Counted from the stretch's first letter, positions 17,193-25,912 are shown. The stretch: 35,236 bases of DNA from Desulfomonile tiedjei (GCA_020722215.1 DYLG01000008.1:1-35236); one strand, 5' to 3'. Made by a program: numbers and translations. Notes: generated by a model from the letters alone, not told the origin.

Positions 17193-18218
17193 TCAACGGC
17201 ATCTGCCGGCCCATTGATAGCCTTTGAGCTCCAGTATCTCGCCATTCTTTACCTCCACCCTGCGGTTGAGCTGACGGCCGTCGGGCGTGTCGTTGTCCGC
17301 CACGGGTCGGCCCTCTCCGAAGCTGCGGGGCACGAGCATGCGGGGATGGATATCCCATTTTTCAGCCAAGTATCTGATCACGCTCCTCGCCCGCTCGTAA
17401 CCGAGCCGGCAGTTTGCGTCGTCAGGGCCAACGGCGTCGGTGTGGCCATCGATATAAAAGGTTCCTATTCTGCGAAGGGCAGAGGAACTGAGAGCCATGC
17501 CCAGCTCGTCCAACTGTCGCATGGAACTTTGTGTGAGCCGTGCCGATCCCGACTCGAACAGGATGTTGTGGAAAACAACAGCGGGGACGTCTTCGTCCTC
17601 ATACCTGTATCGTCCTCTACGACGCCCCTGCGAATCGTCATCCTGGTATCGGGAATAGCCTGGCGAATCGTCGTCATGACGCCGGCCTCTTCGATCCCCT
17701 GAGAGGGAACGCACTATCACGTCCTTCGGAACAAGGTTGGACGGACCTTTCGCTTCCAGAGCAGGCGGAGGAACGGCCTTTGCCAGTTGATGATATTCCT
17801 CCAGCGCTTTGCGGTCGTCAGAGTGGGAAAGCGCAGCTTCATAGTACATGATGGCGAGTTTCTTGTCGTCCTTCTTTGCCAGCTTTCGGGCCGCTTGGAT
17901 CATCAAGGGACACGTTTTCTTAGGATCGGCCTTGAGTGCTGACTGAAAGTGCTTGAGAGCATCCGAGGGTTTGTCCGCTTTCAGCGCTTTTTCCGCCAGA
18001 TCAAGGGCCGCTGATGGATCCTTTTTTTCAGGACAGAGCGATGCGGCCTCTGCCAGCAATTCCTTCTTCACCTCTTCGGGCATCTTGTCCGAGGCTGCCA
18101 CATGCTTTCGTATGGCGTCGGCTCTGTCGCAGTCCGAGGCCGAAGCTGCCGGCCCGAAGGCCGGCATCAGCATTAGCAGTGCCAGACATGCCGCCCCTAA
18201 TGCGTAGCTTCGTGTCAT
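17193..18218 (-). CDS. Exported TPR-OmpA family protein with charged linker
   Basis: The protein is 341 residues. A signal peptide (YALGAACLALLMLMPAFGP) is followed by helical TPR-like repeats (SDALKHFQSALKADPKKTC, IMYYEAALSHSDDRKALEEY). Then comes a strongly charged, low-complexity linker of alternating Arg and Asp (RRGRRHDDD, DDDSQGRRRGRYRYEDED). The C-terminal OmpA domain has HNILFESGSARLTQSSM, FYIDGHTDAVGPDDANC and LVPRSFGEGRPVADN, the peptidoglycan-binding fold. It overlaps the upstream DUF4384 gene by four bases (ATGA) and is one base from the next caspase gene. It is a paralogue in architecture of the second OmpA protein of the operon, not a recent copy. Confidence 0.87.
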   Translation of the reverse strand: MTRSYALGAACLALLMLMPAFGPAASASDCDRADAIRKHVAASDKMPEEVKKELLAEAASLCPEKKDPSAALDLAEKALKADKPSDALKHFQSALKADPKKTCPLMIQAARKLAKKDDKKLAIMYYEAALSHSDDRKALEEYHQLAKAVPPPALEAKGPSNLVPKDVIVRSLSGDRRGRRHDDDSPGYSRYQDDDSQGRRRGRYRYEDEDVPAVVFHNILFESGSARLTQSSMRQLDELGMALSSSALRRIGTFYIDGHTDAVGPDDANCRLGYERARSVIRYLAEKWDIHPRMLVPRSFGEGRPVADNDTPDGRQLNRRVEVKNGEILELKGYQWAGRCR

Positions 18219-19288
18219 GGCAGCACCTTGAAGGTAGTCTTGGTTCTGATATACTCTTCGTCGGGCATATCCTGCAGTTGCACTTCGATGTCCTTATCGA
18301 TGGTTTCCGCTTTTTCATCCCATGGCTGATAGCAATACTTGTCCCAGTCGTACGCTCCGCTGTAAATATGGTACTTGTGAGACATGACCACAGCCTTGAT
18401 CATTTCCTTTCCCGGAGGACCCTGCACCCTGAAAAGGAACTCGTCTTCGGGAACCGCGGGGATTTCTACCACCTCACCGCCTTTAATGAAATTGTCCTTC
18501 TGGTAGCGGTTGGGGAAAATGATCCGCACCTTGCCGCTGGTCCCGTAATCCACGAGGTTGAGATAGCAGTCCCGTTCGGAATAGAAGAAGAAACTCACCG
18601 GCGCCCCGGGCTTGTATGACTTCCGATCGGTCCAGAGTTTGACGATCCAATCGCCACGCTCCCTTTCGCCGATCCTTCTGTCGTCATCCTCCCCGGGCTC
18701 GCAACGCCGAACGATAGTGAAGTTCGTCTCTGCCTCGGTCCAGCCCTTGGCATCCTGCTTCCTCAATTCGACGGCAAGGTCCTTGACCGCCTTGACCGGA
18801 TCTCTCAGCTCAGGGAAGGGCCCTTTACCGTATAGGAGGGCTTCATCCGGGAAGCAGCGGAAAGGTTTGAGCGTCCCGATGGCCTTTATGTAGTTCACGC
18901 CTTCGGGCCCTCTCACCTTGAAAACGAAATCGGAACCCTTCACGGGGATGCGGTACTTCTTGCCTGCTTTCACTTTGTTATCTTTGTGCCGCTTGTTGGG
19001 GAAGATCACATGGACTTTCCCGCTGGTTCCGATGTCGATGATAGTCAGATACGCGTCCTGACTGGACGTGAAAGTGAACTCCGCCTCTTCGCCTATGCAG
19101 AATTTGCCGGACCTTGAGGCAGGTTTGATGGAAATGGTGAAATCCGGGTTGTCAGATCGAATCCGGGAAAGGTCTTCCACCACTATGTCCTTGGGATCAC
19201 CCTCCTCTTTGGCAAAGGCCGCGCCCGCAAGGATCACCGTGCAGATGGCCGCCAGCACCAGAAACAAGTGCAGAAATCTCTTTTTCAT
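18215..19288 (-). CDS. Exported protein with two DUF4384 domains
   Basis: The protein is 357 residues. A signal peptide (FLHLFLVLAAICTVILAGAAFA) is followed by two copies of the same domain. Copy one has EAEFTFTSSQDAYLTIIDIG, TSGKVHVIFPNKRHKDN and DFVFKVRGPEGVNYIKAI. Copy two has APVSFFFYSERDCYLNLVDY, GTSGKVRIIFPNRYQKDN and EFLFRVQGPPGKEMIKAV. The same fold sits at the N-terminus of the first caspase and the C-terminus of the second. DUF4384 has no established biochemical role. Here it may be an adaptor that recognises other operon members. A good AAAGGAG site precedes ATG 19288, 21 bases after the first caspase gene. Confidence 0.85.
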   Translation of the reverse strand: MKKRFLHLFLVLAAICTVILAGAAFAKEEGDPKDIVVEDLSRIRSDNPDFTISIKPASRSGKFCIGEEAEFTFTSSQDAYLTIIDIGTSGKVHVIFPNKRHKDNKVKAGKKYRIPVKGSDFVFKVRGPEGVNYIKAIGTLKPFRCFPDEALLYGKGPFPELRDPVKAVKDLAVELRKQDAKGWTEAETNFTIVRRCEPGEDDDRRIGERERGDWIVKLWTDRKSYKPGAPVSFFFYSERDCYLNLVDYGTSGKVRIIFPNRYQKDNFIKGGEVVEIPAVPEDEFLFRVQGPPGKEMIKAVVMSHKYHIYSGAYDWDKYCYQPWDEKAETIDKDIEVQLQDMPDEEYIRTKTTFKVLP

Positions 19289-19309
19289 ATCTTGTCGCTC
19301 CTTTCTTGT

Positions 19310-20728
19310 TCAAAACTTGATGTCGGTTGCAAGACCGTATTCGTCCGAGAGTTGAGGGTTTTGCCTTGAGGGCGCTTCAACGGTTTCCTGCGAAACCCTG
19401 GAGCGCGCCGCGTTGAAGGCCCCTGCCAGGTCTATTCCGCCTCTTGTATTGTTCAACAACCAGTAGGTGAACAGGCCGCTCTTCTTGGAACGGTCCTCAT
19501 AGGAAGTTTCCACGTCAGCACACGCGGCGAGCAGCGTGTCTTTGAACTGGCCGAACTCTCCCTTAGTCAAGGGGGACCTGGCGCCTTTTGCCGAGAGACG
19601 GCACTCCTTCATCTGGCTTTCAGTGAGCAACGGCAGGTACTTGGATACCAGGTTGCCCCCGAGTTGCTTGTGAACCGTGCCGCTATGGCATGAATCCACC
19701 ACCATGACTCGCCTCTTTGCAGGGACCTCTTTCATCATGTCGGCGAACTCGTCGTCGATCAGCAGGATTCTGTTCAGATCCGGATCGTCCCCTCGAAGCT
19801 CACCCTTGCTATGGTAGCAAATGAGCGCTTCATCCATGCCGTCTTCTTCGTCTCTTGCGCCCGTGTCTTTCACCTGGGTTCCATGTCCGCTGAAGTATAT
19901 GAAGACAAGATCTTCAGGTTTGGTTTCCCGGGCCAACCATTGGATGGCCTCTTGAAACCGGGCTTTGGTGGCGTCCTGATCAAGAAGCAGCACCACATTC
20001 TGCCGGGGAACCTTCAGGAGATTCCCTATCATCCCGCTGAACCCCCTGGCATCATCCGAGCAGAACCGAAGATTCCCGGTGGGCGCGCCCACAGCCAGTA
20101 CAAAGATTCTGTCGCTAGTGATCTCTCCACCCGTACTCACATTTCCCACAGCGAGCCTCACTTCGGCCGTTCCCCAGGACACGTTGCCGCCAAGATCGTC
20201 GCATCTTCGGGACGCCTCTACCACCAGGTCCTTCAGTTGGCCTGAGTAAGACTTGAATCCGTTCCGGTATTCGCCGAATTCTTCTTCCCTGAGAATTCTG
20301 TCTTTCTCAGAGGTGGCGTAGGCCATGATTCGCTCGATTCCCTCGGGCCCGGAGACTTTGAAACTGAACCTGTCCCTGCTCGATGGAAATGAATAGCGCT
20401 CCCGCGCCCGTACGAAATTGTCCGAACCGGAGAACTGGTTCGGCCAAAGTCGCGTGATCTTACCGGAAGTGCCTATGTCCAGCAAGGTGAGATAGCAATC
20501 CCTGTCGGCCTCGAAGTAGACGGTGACCGTATCTCCGGGGCGGACACGCGTCTTGTCCACGGAAAGCCGAATTCCCACTTTGTTGGCGCCGTGGGCGTTG
20601 ACCGGCAACACTTCAATATCCTTGTGAAAGGTGAGTGTCACCTTATCCGCCGCGCTCGCACCTGGCGGCAGCACCAACAACAGCGCCGCCAGAAAGAACG
20701 CGGGCATCAAATATCGCTGCAAAAACAT
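19310..20728 (-). CDS. Exported caspase-like protease (peptidase C14/orthocaspase) with N-terminal DUF4384
   Basis: The protein is 472 residues with a signal peptide (FFLAALLLVLPPGASA). DUF4384 occupies about residues 50-140 (VTVYFEADRDCYLTLLDIG, SGKITRLWPNQFSGSDNF). The caspase domain spans about 205-470, with histidine in VFIYFSGHG (H282), the acidic segment EEDGMDEALICYH, and cysteine in VMVVDSCHSGT (C347). Both catalytic residues are present, so it should be active. D345 before the DSC-HSG cysteine suggests basic P1 specificity, as in metacaspases. A strong AAGGAGGT site precedes the ATG. It is the first gene of the six-gene unit; the 431-base leader before it could contain its promoter. 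Confidence 0.9.
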   Translation of the reverse strand: MFLQRYLMPAFFLAALLLVLPPGASAADKVTLTFHKDIEVLPVNAHGANKVGIRLSVDKTRVRPGDTVTVYFEADRDCYLTLLDIGTSGKITRLWPNQFSGSDNFVRARERYSFPSSRDRFSFKVSGPEGIERIMAYATSEKDRILREEEFGEYRNGFKSYSGQLKDLVVEASRRCDDLGGNVSWGTAEVRLAVGNVSTGGEITSDRIFVLAVGAPTGNLRFCSDDARGFSGMIGNLLKVPRQNVVLLLDQDATKARFQEAIQWLARETKPEDLVFIYFSGHGTQVKDTGARDEEDGMDEALICYHSKGELRGDDPDLNRILLIDDEFADMMKEVPAKRRVMVVDSCHSGTVHKQLGGNLVSKYLPLLTESQMKECRLSAKGARSPLTKGEFGQFKDTLLAACADVETSYEDRSKKSGLFTYWLLNNTRGGIDLAGAFNAARSRVSQETVEAPSRQNPQLSDEYGLATDIKF

Positions 20729-20779
20729 TCTCGACCTCCTTGATTTCCGTTCTTGACTCTAGACAAGCTGACTAGACCA

Positions 20780-20794
20780 CATCCGAACCGGATG
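20780..20794 (-). other. Small hairpin in the leader of the caspase operon
   Basis: CATCCG at 20780-20785 pairs with CGGATG at 20789-20794 around a 3-base loop, about 50 bases upstream of the first caspase start. The wider 20729-21159 gap holds no supported gene. It contains this hairpin, a T/A-rich stretch near 20970-21000 and the palindrome at 21051. I could not identify an ECF-type promoter by eye. Confidence 0.35.
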
Positions 20795-21050
20795 AGTCTC
20801 CGGGCTGACACAAGGCTTCGATAGACCCGGCCTTGCTGCGCGGATTGGCCGGTTGCTCTCTTATTTCCCGCCGAATCCGATCCCCCCTTTCGGGTCGTTA
20901 GTGTGGGCCGGCTGAACGCCCCTGTCATGTTAGTCGCGGCCCGGAGGAAAATATGACGCGCTCCGTGGAAAAAAAATCATATCGAACAAAAAACGCATGA
21001 ACGTCGGCTGTACGGCTACTTAGGGAATCAATGCCCCATTCGCCAGGTTG

Positions 21051-21073
21051 AGGGCGGGTTTGAAACCCGCCCT
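21051..21073. repeat. Intergenic palindrome family D (AGGGCGGGTTT-G-AAACCCGCCCT)
   Basis: A perfect 11-bp inverted repeat around a single base lies between the anti-sigma gene and the caspase operon. On the - strand it sits directly after the anti-sigma stop (21160), so it could fold as a strong hairpin separating the two transcripts. Confidence 0.6.
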
Positions 21074-21159
21074 TACCACCAAATCGGAATGTTATCTTGG
21101 CAACGAACGTAGGTCCGGGGGTGCGTCTTCGTGCGGATGGATTTGCATAAAATTGGTCT

Positions 21160-22203
21160 TCATCGGAAATCCGCTTCCATGAGGAGTTCCGAGCCCGCGG
21201 CAGAGATTCTCGATGGGAGGTCCTCCAGCTTCAAGCGGGTCTGCAGGATCATGCTGATGCGGGTCTTCGCTTGCGGGCGAAAAACGCTCCCGTTAAGCTT
21301 GTACCCGTCCGGCGATTTGAGAACTTCGAACAACAGAAGGTAGTTGGCTCCGGACTTTGTCAATACCAGGTCGGCAAATTCCGAGATGTCGGCGGACTCC
21401 TTTGCTTCAGCCAGGGCCTGCTTCATTTCGGCCGGGGGAATGAAACGGTATATTGTGCTGAGATTTCGGGGCAGGTCCAGGTTTTCGTAGATCCTGTCCA
21501 GTTCCGCTTGCGAGAGTACTGAGTCTGCGGGAATCATCAGCACCAGGGCCACCTTATTGAGCGCACCGGGTTGGTGCGGCCTGTCGCCCGGCGTTTTGGT
21601 GATTTCCGAAGGGGCTATCTTCCACATTGCGTCGCTGAGGACCGGTCTCAGTGATTTGTCGACCGGCCGCTGCGGGAGCAGCACCACCACAAGCAGCGCG
21701 GCAACTACAGCCCCGAGCGCCATGGAGGGGATGTGCAGGGCAGCGGTCAATTTCTGAAGAAAGCCCGGTTGCGGTTGCAGCTCCGGTTTCTCTTTGAGAC
21801 CGTATTCCCTGGCGACTTCCGCGCGAATAAGGGCCTTTTCCTCCAACGAGGGCTCTGCCTTTACCGGCGCCAGGTCCTCTTCGTGCAGCTCACGGACAAT
21901 TCTCACGAACTCTCGGCAGCCTTCACAGATGTCGAGGTGGTCCGCCACTGAGGCGTCCCGGGCTTCGCCGGTGGCGAATTCCATTAGGGCCTCTTCAGTT
22001 GGACACTTTTCGAAGGCCGGCGCCAGTTCGTCCTTGTGTTGTTTAAGGAAGTTGTCCAGGAGCATGAGGTATTTCAGTTCCTCTCTGCACTCCGTGCATT
22101 CCTGGAGATGCCGGTCGACTTCGGCCATGTCAGCGGGGAAGTCTTCAGGTGACAGCGCCATAGCCAGCTTTTCCGCCACATCGTGTCTCTTGCATTCAGT
22201 CAT
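21160..22203 (-). CDS. Zinc-finger transmembrane anti-sigma factor
   Basis: The protein is 347 residues from ATG 22203. The N-terminal cytoplasmic part has two zinc-binding anti-sigma motifs of the H-x3-C-x2-C type: HLQECTECREEL and HLDICEGCREFV. A single membrane helix (SMALGAVVAALLVVVLL) follows near residue 170. The C-terminal 150 residues would be periplasmic and show no family I recognise. The gene overlaps the sigma gene end by eight bases, the usual pairing. Expected action: hold the ECF sigma inactive until an envelope signal releases it. Its position before the exported caspase operon suggests that operon as a target. Confidence 0.85.
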   Translation of the reverse strand: MTECKRHDVAEKLAMALSPEDFPADMAEVDRHLQECTECREELKYLMLLDNFLKQHKDELAPAFEKCPTEEALMEFATGEARDASVADHLDICEGCREFVRIVRELHEEDLAPVKAEPSLEEKALIRAEVAREYGLKEKPELQPQPGFLQKLTAALHIPSMALGAVVAALLVVVLLPQRPVDKSLRPVLSDAMWKIAPSEITKTPGDRPHQPGALNKVALVLMIPADSVLSQAELDRIYENLDLPRNLSTIYRFIPPAEMKQALAEAKESADISEFADLVLTKSGANYLLLFEVLKSPDGYKLNGSVFRPQAKTRISMILQTRLKLEDLPSRISAAGSELLMEADFR

Positions 22204-22810
22204 TTTCCCTCGCCCCCTGAAGCTGTCGGAGAAGTTGCACAAGGCATCTTCTCATGTTGACGATTACGGTGTTTTCCTTCTCACCTGTCTCGTCGGCTAT
22301 CTCCCGAAAGGAGAAGTCCCGGAAATATCTGTATTGGATCAGTTCTCGGCACCGGTCTCCGAGTTTGGCCAGGGCCGTCCTCACGGCCATGACGCTTTCC
22401 CGGCCAAGCAGCGCTCTGTCAGGCATGCAGATCGAATCGGCCCGCAACAGAACCCTCGACGCTTCATGGTCCACGTCGGTGGGGTTGATTGCGACGTGGA
22501 CAAAATCGGCGCCTCTCTTGAGCGCCTTCCGGTGTCTGAGGCGGGCTATGCACTTGCACACCGCGATCTTGTGCACGAATGTGTTCAACTGTGACCTGAA
22601 CTCAAATCCCTTAAGCGAAGTGATGACCTCGATCATTATGTCCTGCACCAGCTCCTGTTGCTCTGCGCGGTCAAAGCCCCACTTCTTCCATGCAGCCACG
22701 GACACGATCGTTCCCTGATGGAACCGAAAGAATTCATCCCAGGCCTGCTTATCCCCGTCGAGACACCGTTGTACCAACGATCTTTCGTCTCTGCCGGACC
22801 CGATTCTCAT
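22196..22810 (-). CDS. ECF-type RNA polymerase sigma factor
   Basis: The protein is 204 residues. Region 2 is present (LVQRCLDGDKQAWDEFFRFH, ELVQDIMIEVITSLKGFEFR, FVHKIAVCKCIARLRHRK), as is region 4 (LAKLGDRCRELIQYRYFRDF, SFREIADETGEKENTVIVNM), with no sigma-70 regions 1 or 3. It would bind core RNA polymerase and direct it to a small regulon, often including its own operon. GGAAG precedes the ATG. It sits 103 bases after the DUF3160-like gene and overlaps its anti-sigma factor. The -35 and -10 specificity cannot be read from the sequence. Confidence 0.92.
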   Translation of the reverse strand: MRIGSGRDERSLVQRCLDGDKQAWDEFFRFHQGTIVSVAAWKKWGFDRAEQQELVQDIMIEVITSLKGFEFRSQLNTFVHKIAVCKCIARLRHRKALKRGADFVHVAINPTDVDHEASRVLLRADSICMPDRALLGRESVMAVRTALAKLGDRCRELIQYRYFRDFSFREIADETGEKENTVIVNMRRCLVQLLRQLQGAREND

Positions 22811-22913
22811 CTCGTCACTTCCTTGCGTCCCACTACTCGGCCGCTGCCGCCTCGATGAACGCCACGCGTTTATTCAGCGCTAATTGCGCGTTCGTGGGTG
22901 ACCCGGCATTCCG

Positions 22914-24650
22914 TCATTCTTCTCCGCGGGCAGCCGGTAAGGGTACTATTGACGGCAGCTTGTCCAGACTGCCCTCGAGTATTCGCTTGCGCCACGCAAG
23001 ATTGTTCAGCGGCCCGTCGGAGCCCGGCATGATGATGTCGCCCCAGGTTTCGAAGAAAATTGCGGTGAGTCCGTTCACCTTCCCTTGTACGCCCTCGACG
23101 CTATAGGCAGCCACGAAGGGCGCAATGGCCCATTGGTAATAGAAAACCTTGCCGGACGGGTCCTTCACCCGAAATACGTCCACCGTGACTGCGACGGGCC
23201 GCTGCAGATGGGTGACGACCGGGCCGTGGCTCTTCCAAAGGTCGCTGCCCGTTACCAGCGGCTCGCCCTTGGCTGCCAGTTCCGCGAAGGCTTCCAAAGT
23301 CGGGCCGATGTCTTGGATGCTGCAATCTTTGACGAATTCCTTTGGGGCCAATTTATCCACAAATTGCCATGCGTTGGTCATGACTTTGGCGGCATCTGCC
23401 AGAGCAAGCAGATACTTCTCCGAATCCGGTTCGAAGTAGAGTTTAACTCCGTCCGGTATCTGAGGAGCGGCTTCGGCCGATTTCCTCACGAAGGTCGACG
23501 TCTTGGCCATCAGAGCCGTCTGTTCGGCAAGCCCGGTGAGAGAAGCCGCGTAGAAGTTCTTGCGGAAAGGATTCGTTCTCCAGCCGTCCGCGCCGACGGA
23601 TATGGCTTTCAGGGTGACATGGTAGTAGTCCTTGCCAGTGGATTTGACGGCGCCTACGTCAAGTCCTGCAATCATTGGTTTCTTCGTTTTCAGGCCGACC
23701 AAAAGCTGGTCGAATCGCAGTATTTCGGCGATCCGCTCTCTGGTTGTATCGTCCTTGATCATAGCCTTCTTGATCCGGTCGATAACCAGGGCATGCACCG
23801 TGAACCGCTCGCCGAATGGCTGTATCCCAAGGCCCGTTTCAGGATTTATGCGAGGTATTCCGATCTTCTTGGCCCATTTCTTGACCGATTCCTTGTCCAG
23901 CTTGCCGCCCTTGATGATTTTTGGGAGGCTCAAGAACGTGGGCAGGTCCGGCGCTCCGTTCACCCGAGAATAGAACACATGGATGAGACGCCAGTATTGA
24001 ACGAGTTTCTTGTTCTTGGGATCGGAAAAGAGTTTGTGCACCGCCAACGCGGTCTCAAAAGGGAAAAGCATTTCCTTGGGAAACGGAAACATCCGCTCGT
24101 TGATCGCCACATTAATGGTGGCTTTGGAAAGGAATTGCATGGCACGGAAGTAGTTTTCCAGCTCCTTGGAGTCCGTGTAATGTCCTCTGGGACTGAACAT
24201 GGGGTTGGATTTAATCGCTTCAGCCTGTTTGACCACCTCGTCGGGAAGCTCTATCCCCGGATTCTCCGTCAGCAGAATTAGCGGAATCCCGAAAAGACGG
24301 ACAATTTGAGGATTCTTGGATGCCTTGACCAACCCTTTTAAAGTATCGGCAAGCACTGGGATGAGGACGTTCTCTTCAATCCGCTTCTGGTTCTCCTGGG
24401 AGACACCTTTCATGATCTGGAAGAGGTACGAGTTGGTGAGCATGACGGATTTCCCGTCTATAAGTTGCTGGTTAACCCAATCTTTTGAGGCAGGGTCGAT
24501 TGCGGAAATGACCTTGGGCTGGACAATTTTGGAACCGGGCTGAGGCCGCGCGATTGTCTTTGCCGCATCCGCAGGCCCAATAACCACGCTGCCGAACAGC
24601 CAAACTACCACAGTTGCCATTGCGCCGTATGGCGGTCGCCAAATTCTCAT
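22914..24650 (-). CDS. Exported DUF3160-like protein of unknown function
   Basis: The protein is 578 residues. The start ATG 24650 is chosen because GGAGG precedes it at good spacing; an upstream start at 24701 lacks this. A signal peptide-like segment (MATVVVWLFGSVVIGPADA) leads into a long, mostly helical protein. Segments such as HYTDSKELENYFRAMQFLSK and LVQYWRLIHVFYSRVNG resemble the DUF3160 family, an exported family of unknown role. I am moderately sure of that assignment. It is upstream of and co-directional with the sigma/anti-sigma pair, so it may belong to the same regulon as the caspase genes. Confidence 0.6.
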   Translation of the reverse strand: MRIWRPPYGAMATVVVWLFGSVVIGPADAAKTIARPQPGSKIVQPKVISAIDPASKDWVNQQLIDGKSVMLTNSYLFQIMKGVSQENQKRIEENVLIPVLADTLKGLVKASKNPQIVRLFGIPLILLTENPGIELPDEVVKQAEAIKSNPMFSPRGHYTDSKELENYFRAMQFLSKATINVAINERMFPFPKEMLFPFETALAVHKLFSDPKNKKLVQYWRLIHVFYSRVNGAPDLPTFLSLPKIIKGGKLDKESVKKWAKKIGIPRINPETGLGIQPFGERFTVHALVIDRIKKAMIKDDTTRERIAEILRFDQLLVGLKTKKPMIAGLDVGAVKSTGKDYYHVTLKAISVGADGWRTNPFRKNFYAASLTGLAEQTALMAKTSTFVRKSAEAAPQIPDGVKLYFEPDSEKYLLALADAAKVMTNAWQFVDKLAPKEFVKDCSIQDIGPTLEAFAELAAKGEPLVTGSDLWKSHGPVVTHLQRPVAVTVDVFRVKDPSGKVFYYQWAIAPFVAAYSVEGVQGKVNGLTAIFFETWGDIIMPGSDGPLNNLAWRKRILEGSLDKLPSIVPLPAARGEE

Positions 24651-25570
24651 GTTAACCTCCATGACCAAGAGGTCATAAGGAAGGATCAGAATCCTTGTCA
24701 ATCCAGTCCGTGGCTTCGCCCCGGATCACTCGCGAACCGGATGAAACGCTGCCGGTTCCATTGCCTGCCCGGCTTGGGACGCCGGGCCTGAGCCGCCTCG
24801 GTCATCTCAAGGCCGGACTCATTACCATTAGTGGAGAAACAGGAACCACATGTGACACGCCTGACCTGAATTTTTTTTGAACCCCAATAGAGCGATTCTG
24901 AGGGATCGTTTGAAACGGGAGCGTCTTATCCGTGACATTCAATTTCTTTGATCGCCGCGAAGAAGATCGAGCAGGAGCGTTCCAAGCAGGCCTAGGAGCC
25001 TCTTGCGAAACCTCCTCAATGTCGAGGATCGTGCCGCCCGGGTAGCCCGGACGCTGCCGCGTCCCGGTTCCGAAGGAACAGGAGGTCTGAGCCGGCAATC
25101 GAGTTGCTTCGGCAAATTGGCTCTGACACATGGTCCTGGACAATATGAGTCCTGCCGCTTGGCGGCCTGAACGTATAACGTCCAAGCTACCCGGATCTCT
25201 TCGATTGCCCTCGTGCCACGATTCGAGCATTATCAACGGTTGCGAGACACTCTCCTAGGTCGTGGCGCCACCGAACGCGGCGTTTTGCAGTAGGACACGT
25301 CCCGGACAAAACGGCAAACCTCCGCCCCAAGTCACGCTGGGATGCCCCATGACCTGTGAGCCCTTTCCGGTTCGCCTCTCCCCCAATGACATGGCCCCTC
25401 CCCAACAGCCTAAATTTGCTCGTTTATGCTTGATGACAGTCCCGAAACCCTTCCCGTCATCTCCTGCGAGCAGGACGGAGCAAGCCTGTTCCAAGACTGC
25501 TACGCCCCATTGGTCTCCCGACATTATGCGCCGGTCCGATTGTAGCCGAGCGAGGCCGGGAAATCAACGG
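24651..25570. other. 920-base gap without a supported gene, containing repeat family E
   Basis: Open frames here are short, overlap on both strands and lack ribosome binding sites or recognisable motifs. Two related repeats occur. The first is at about 25036-25080 (GGGTAGCCCGGACG...). The second, in inverse orientation, is at about 25151-25195 (core ACGTATAACGT). They match the copy at about 29657-29700 (GGACGTTATACGTCC). The gap probably holds the promoter of the DUF3160 gene, but none was identified. Confidence 0.5.
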
Positions 25571-25912
25571 TCAAATGAGGCCCACTTTGCGGGCAACAAT
25601 CGTAACAACGCTGATGACAATGGCCGCAAGGATCGACCATCCGAAGGACCTCACGTGCAGGCCGGAAACGAGCCTTGCTGTCAGATGGAAGACTATGCCG
25701 TTGATCACGAGCAGGAACAGGCCGAAGGTAATCAGGGTCAAGGGAAATCCGAGAAACTCCAATATCGGCTTGACCAGCACGTTGAGCAGGCCCAGCACCG
25801 CGGCGGCCACAATTGCGGCCCCTATGCTCCGCACGTACACGCCGGGCAGGATGTATGCCGCCAGCAATATGGCTACGGTGATCACTATCCAACTTATGAT
25901 AAGGCCGATCAT
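25571..25912 (-). CDS. Small four-helix membrane protein, phage holin 4_2 (PF04020) family
   Basis: The protein is 113 residues and almost entirely membrane helices: MIGLIISWIVITVAILLAAY, IGAAIVAAAVLGLLNVLVKP, LITFGLFLLVINGIVF and FGWSILAAIVISVVTIV. The helix-loop pattern with NVLVKPILEFLGFPLTLITF is diagnostic of the PF04020 family. Despite the name, these are common chromosomal proteins in bacteria, and no phage genes are near. AAAGGAG precedes the ATG. It follows the acyl-CoA dehydrogenase gene by 57 bases on the same strand. The function is unknown. Confidence 0.85.
   Translation of the reverse strand: MIGLIISWIVITVAILLAAYILPGVYVRSIGAAIVAAAVLGLLNVLVKPILEFLGFPLTLITFGLFLLVINGIVFHLTARLVSGLHVRSFGWSILAAIVISVVTIVARKVGLI

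Noticed and set aside
20707-20928. 73-codon frame covering the leader of the caspase operon
   Set aside because: No ribosome binding site, overlaps the caspase start and its strong Shine-Dalgarno sequence.
20729-20960. Possible riboswitch (c-di-GMP or cobalamin type) in the caspase leader
   Set aside because: GC-rich stems exist, but none of the conserved core motifs of those classes could be found by eye.
23085-24281. 398-codon + strand frame opposite the DUF3160-like gene
   Set aside because: Full overlap with a gene that has a signal peptide and ribosome binding site; no motifs; typical antisense frame in GC-rich DNA.
25255-25524. 89-codon - strand frame (and overlapping + strand frames) in the 920-base gap
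   Set aside because: No ribosome binding site, odd Gly/Trp-rich composition, overlapping frames on both strands; not supported.
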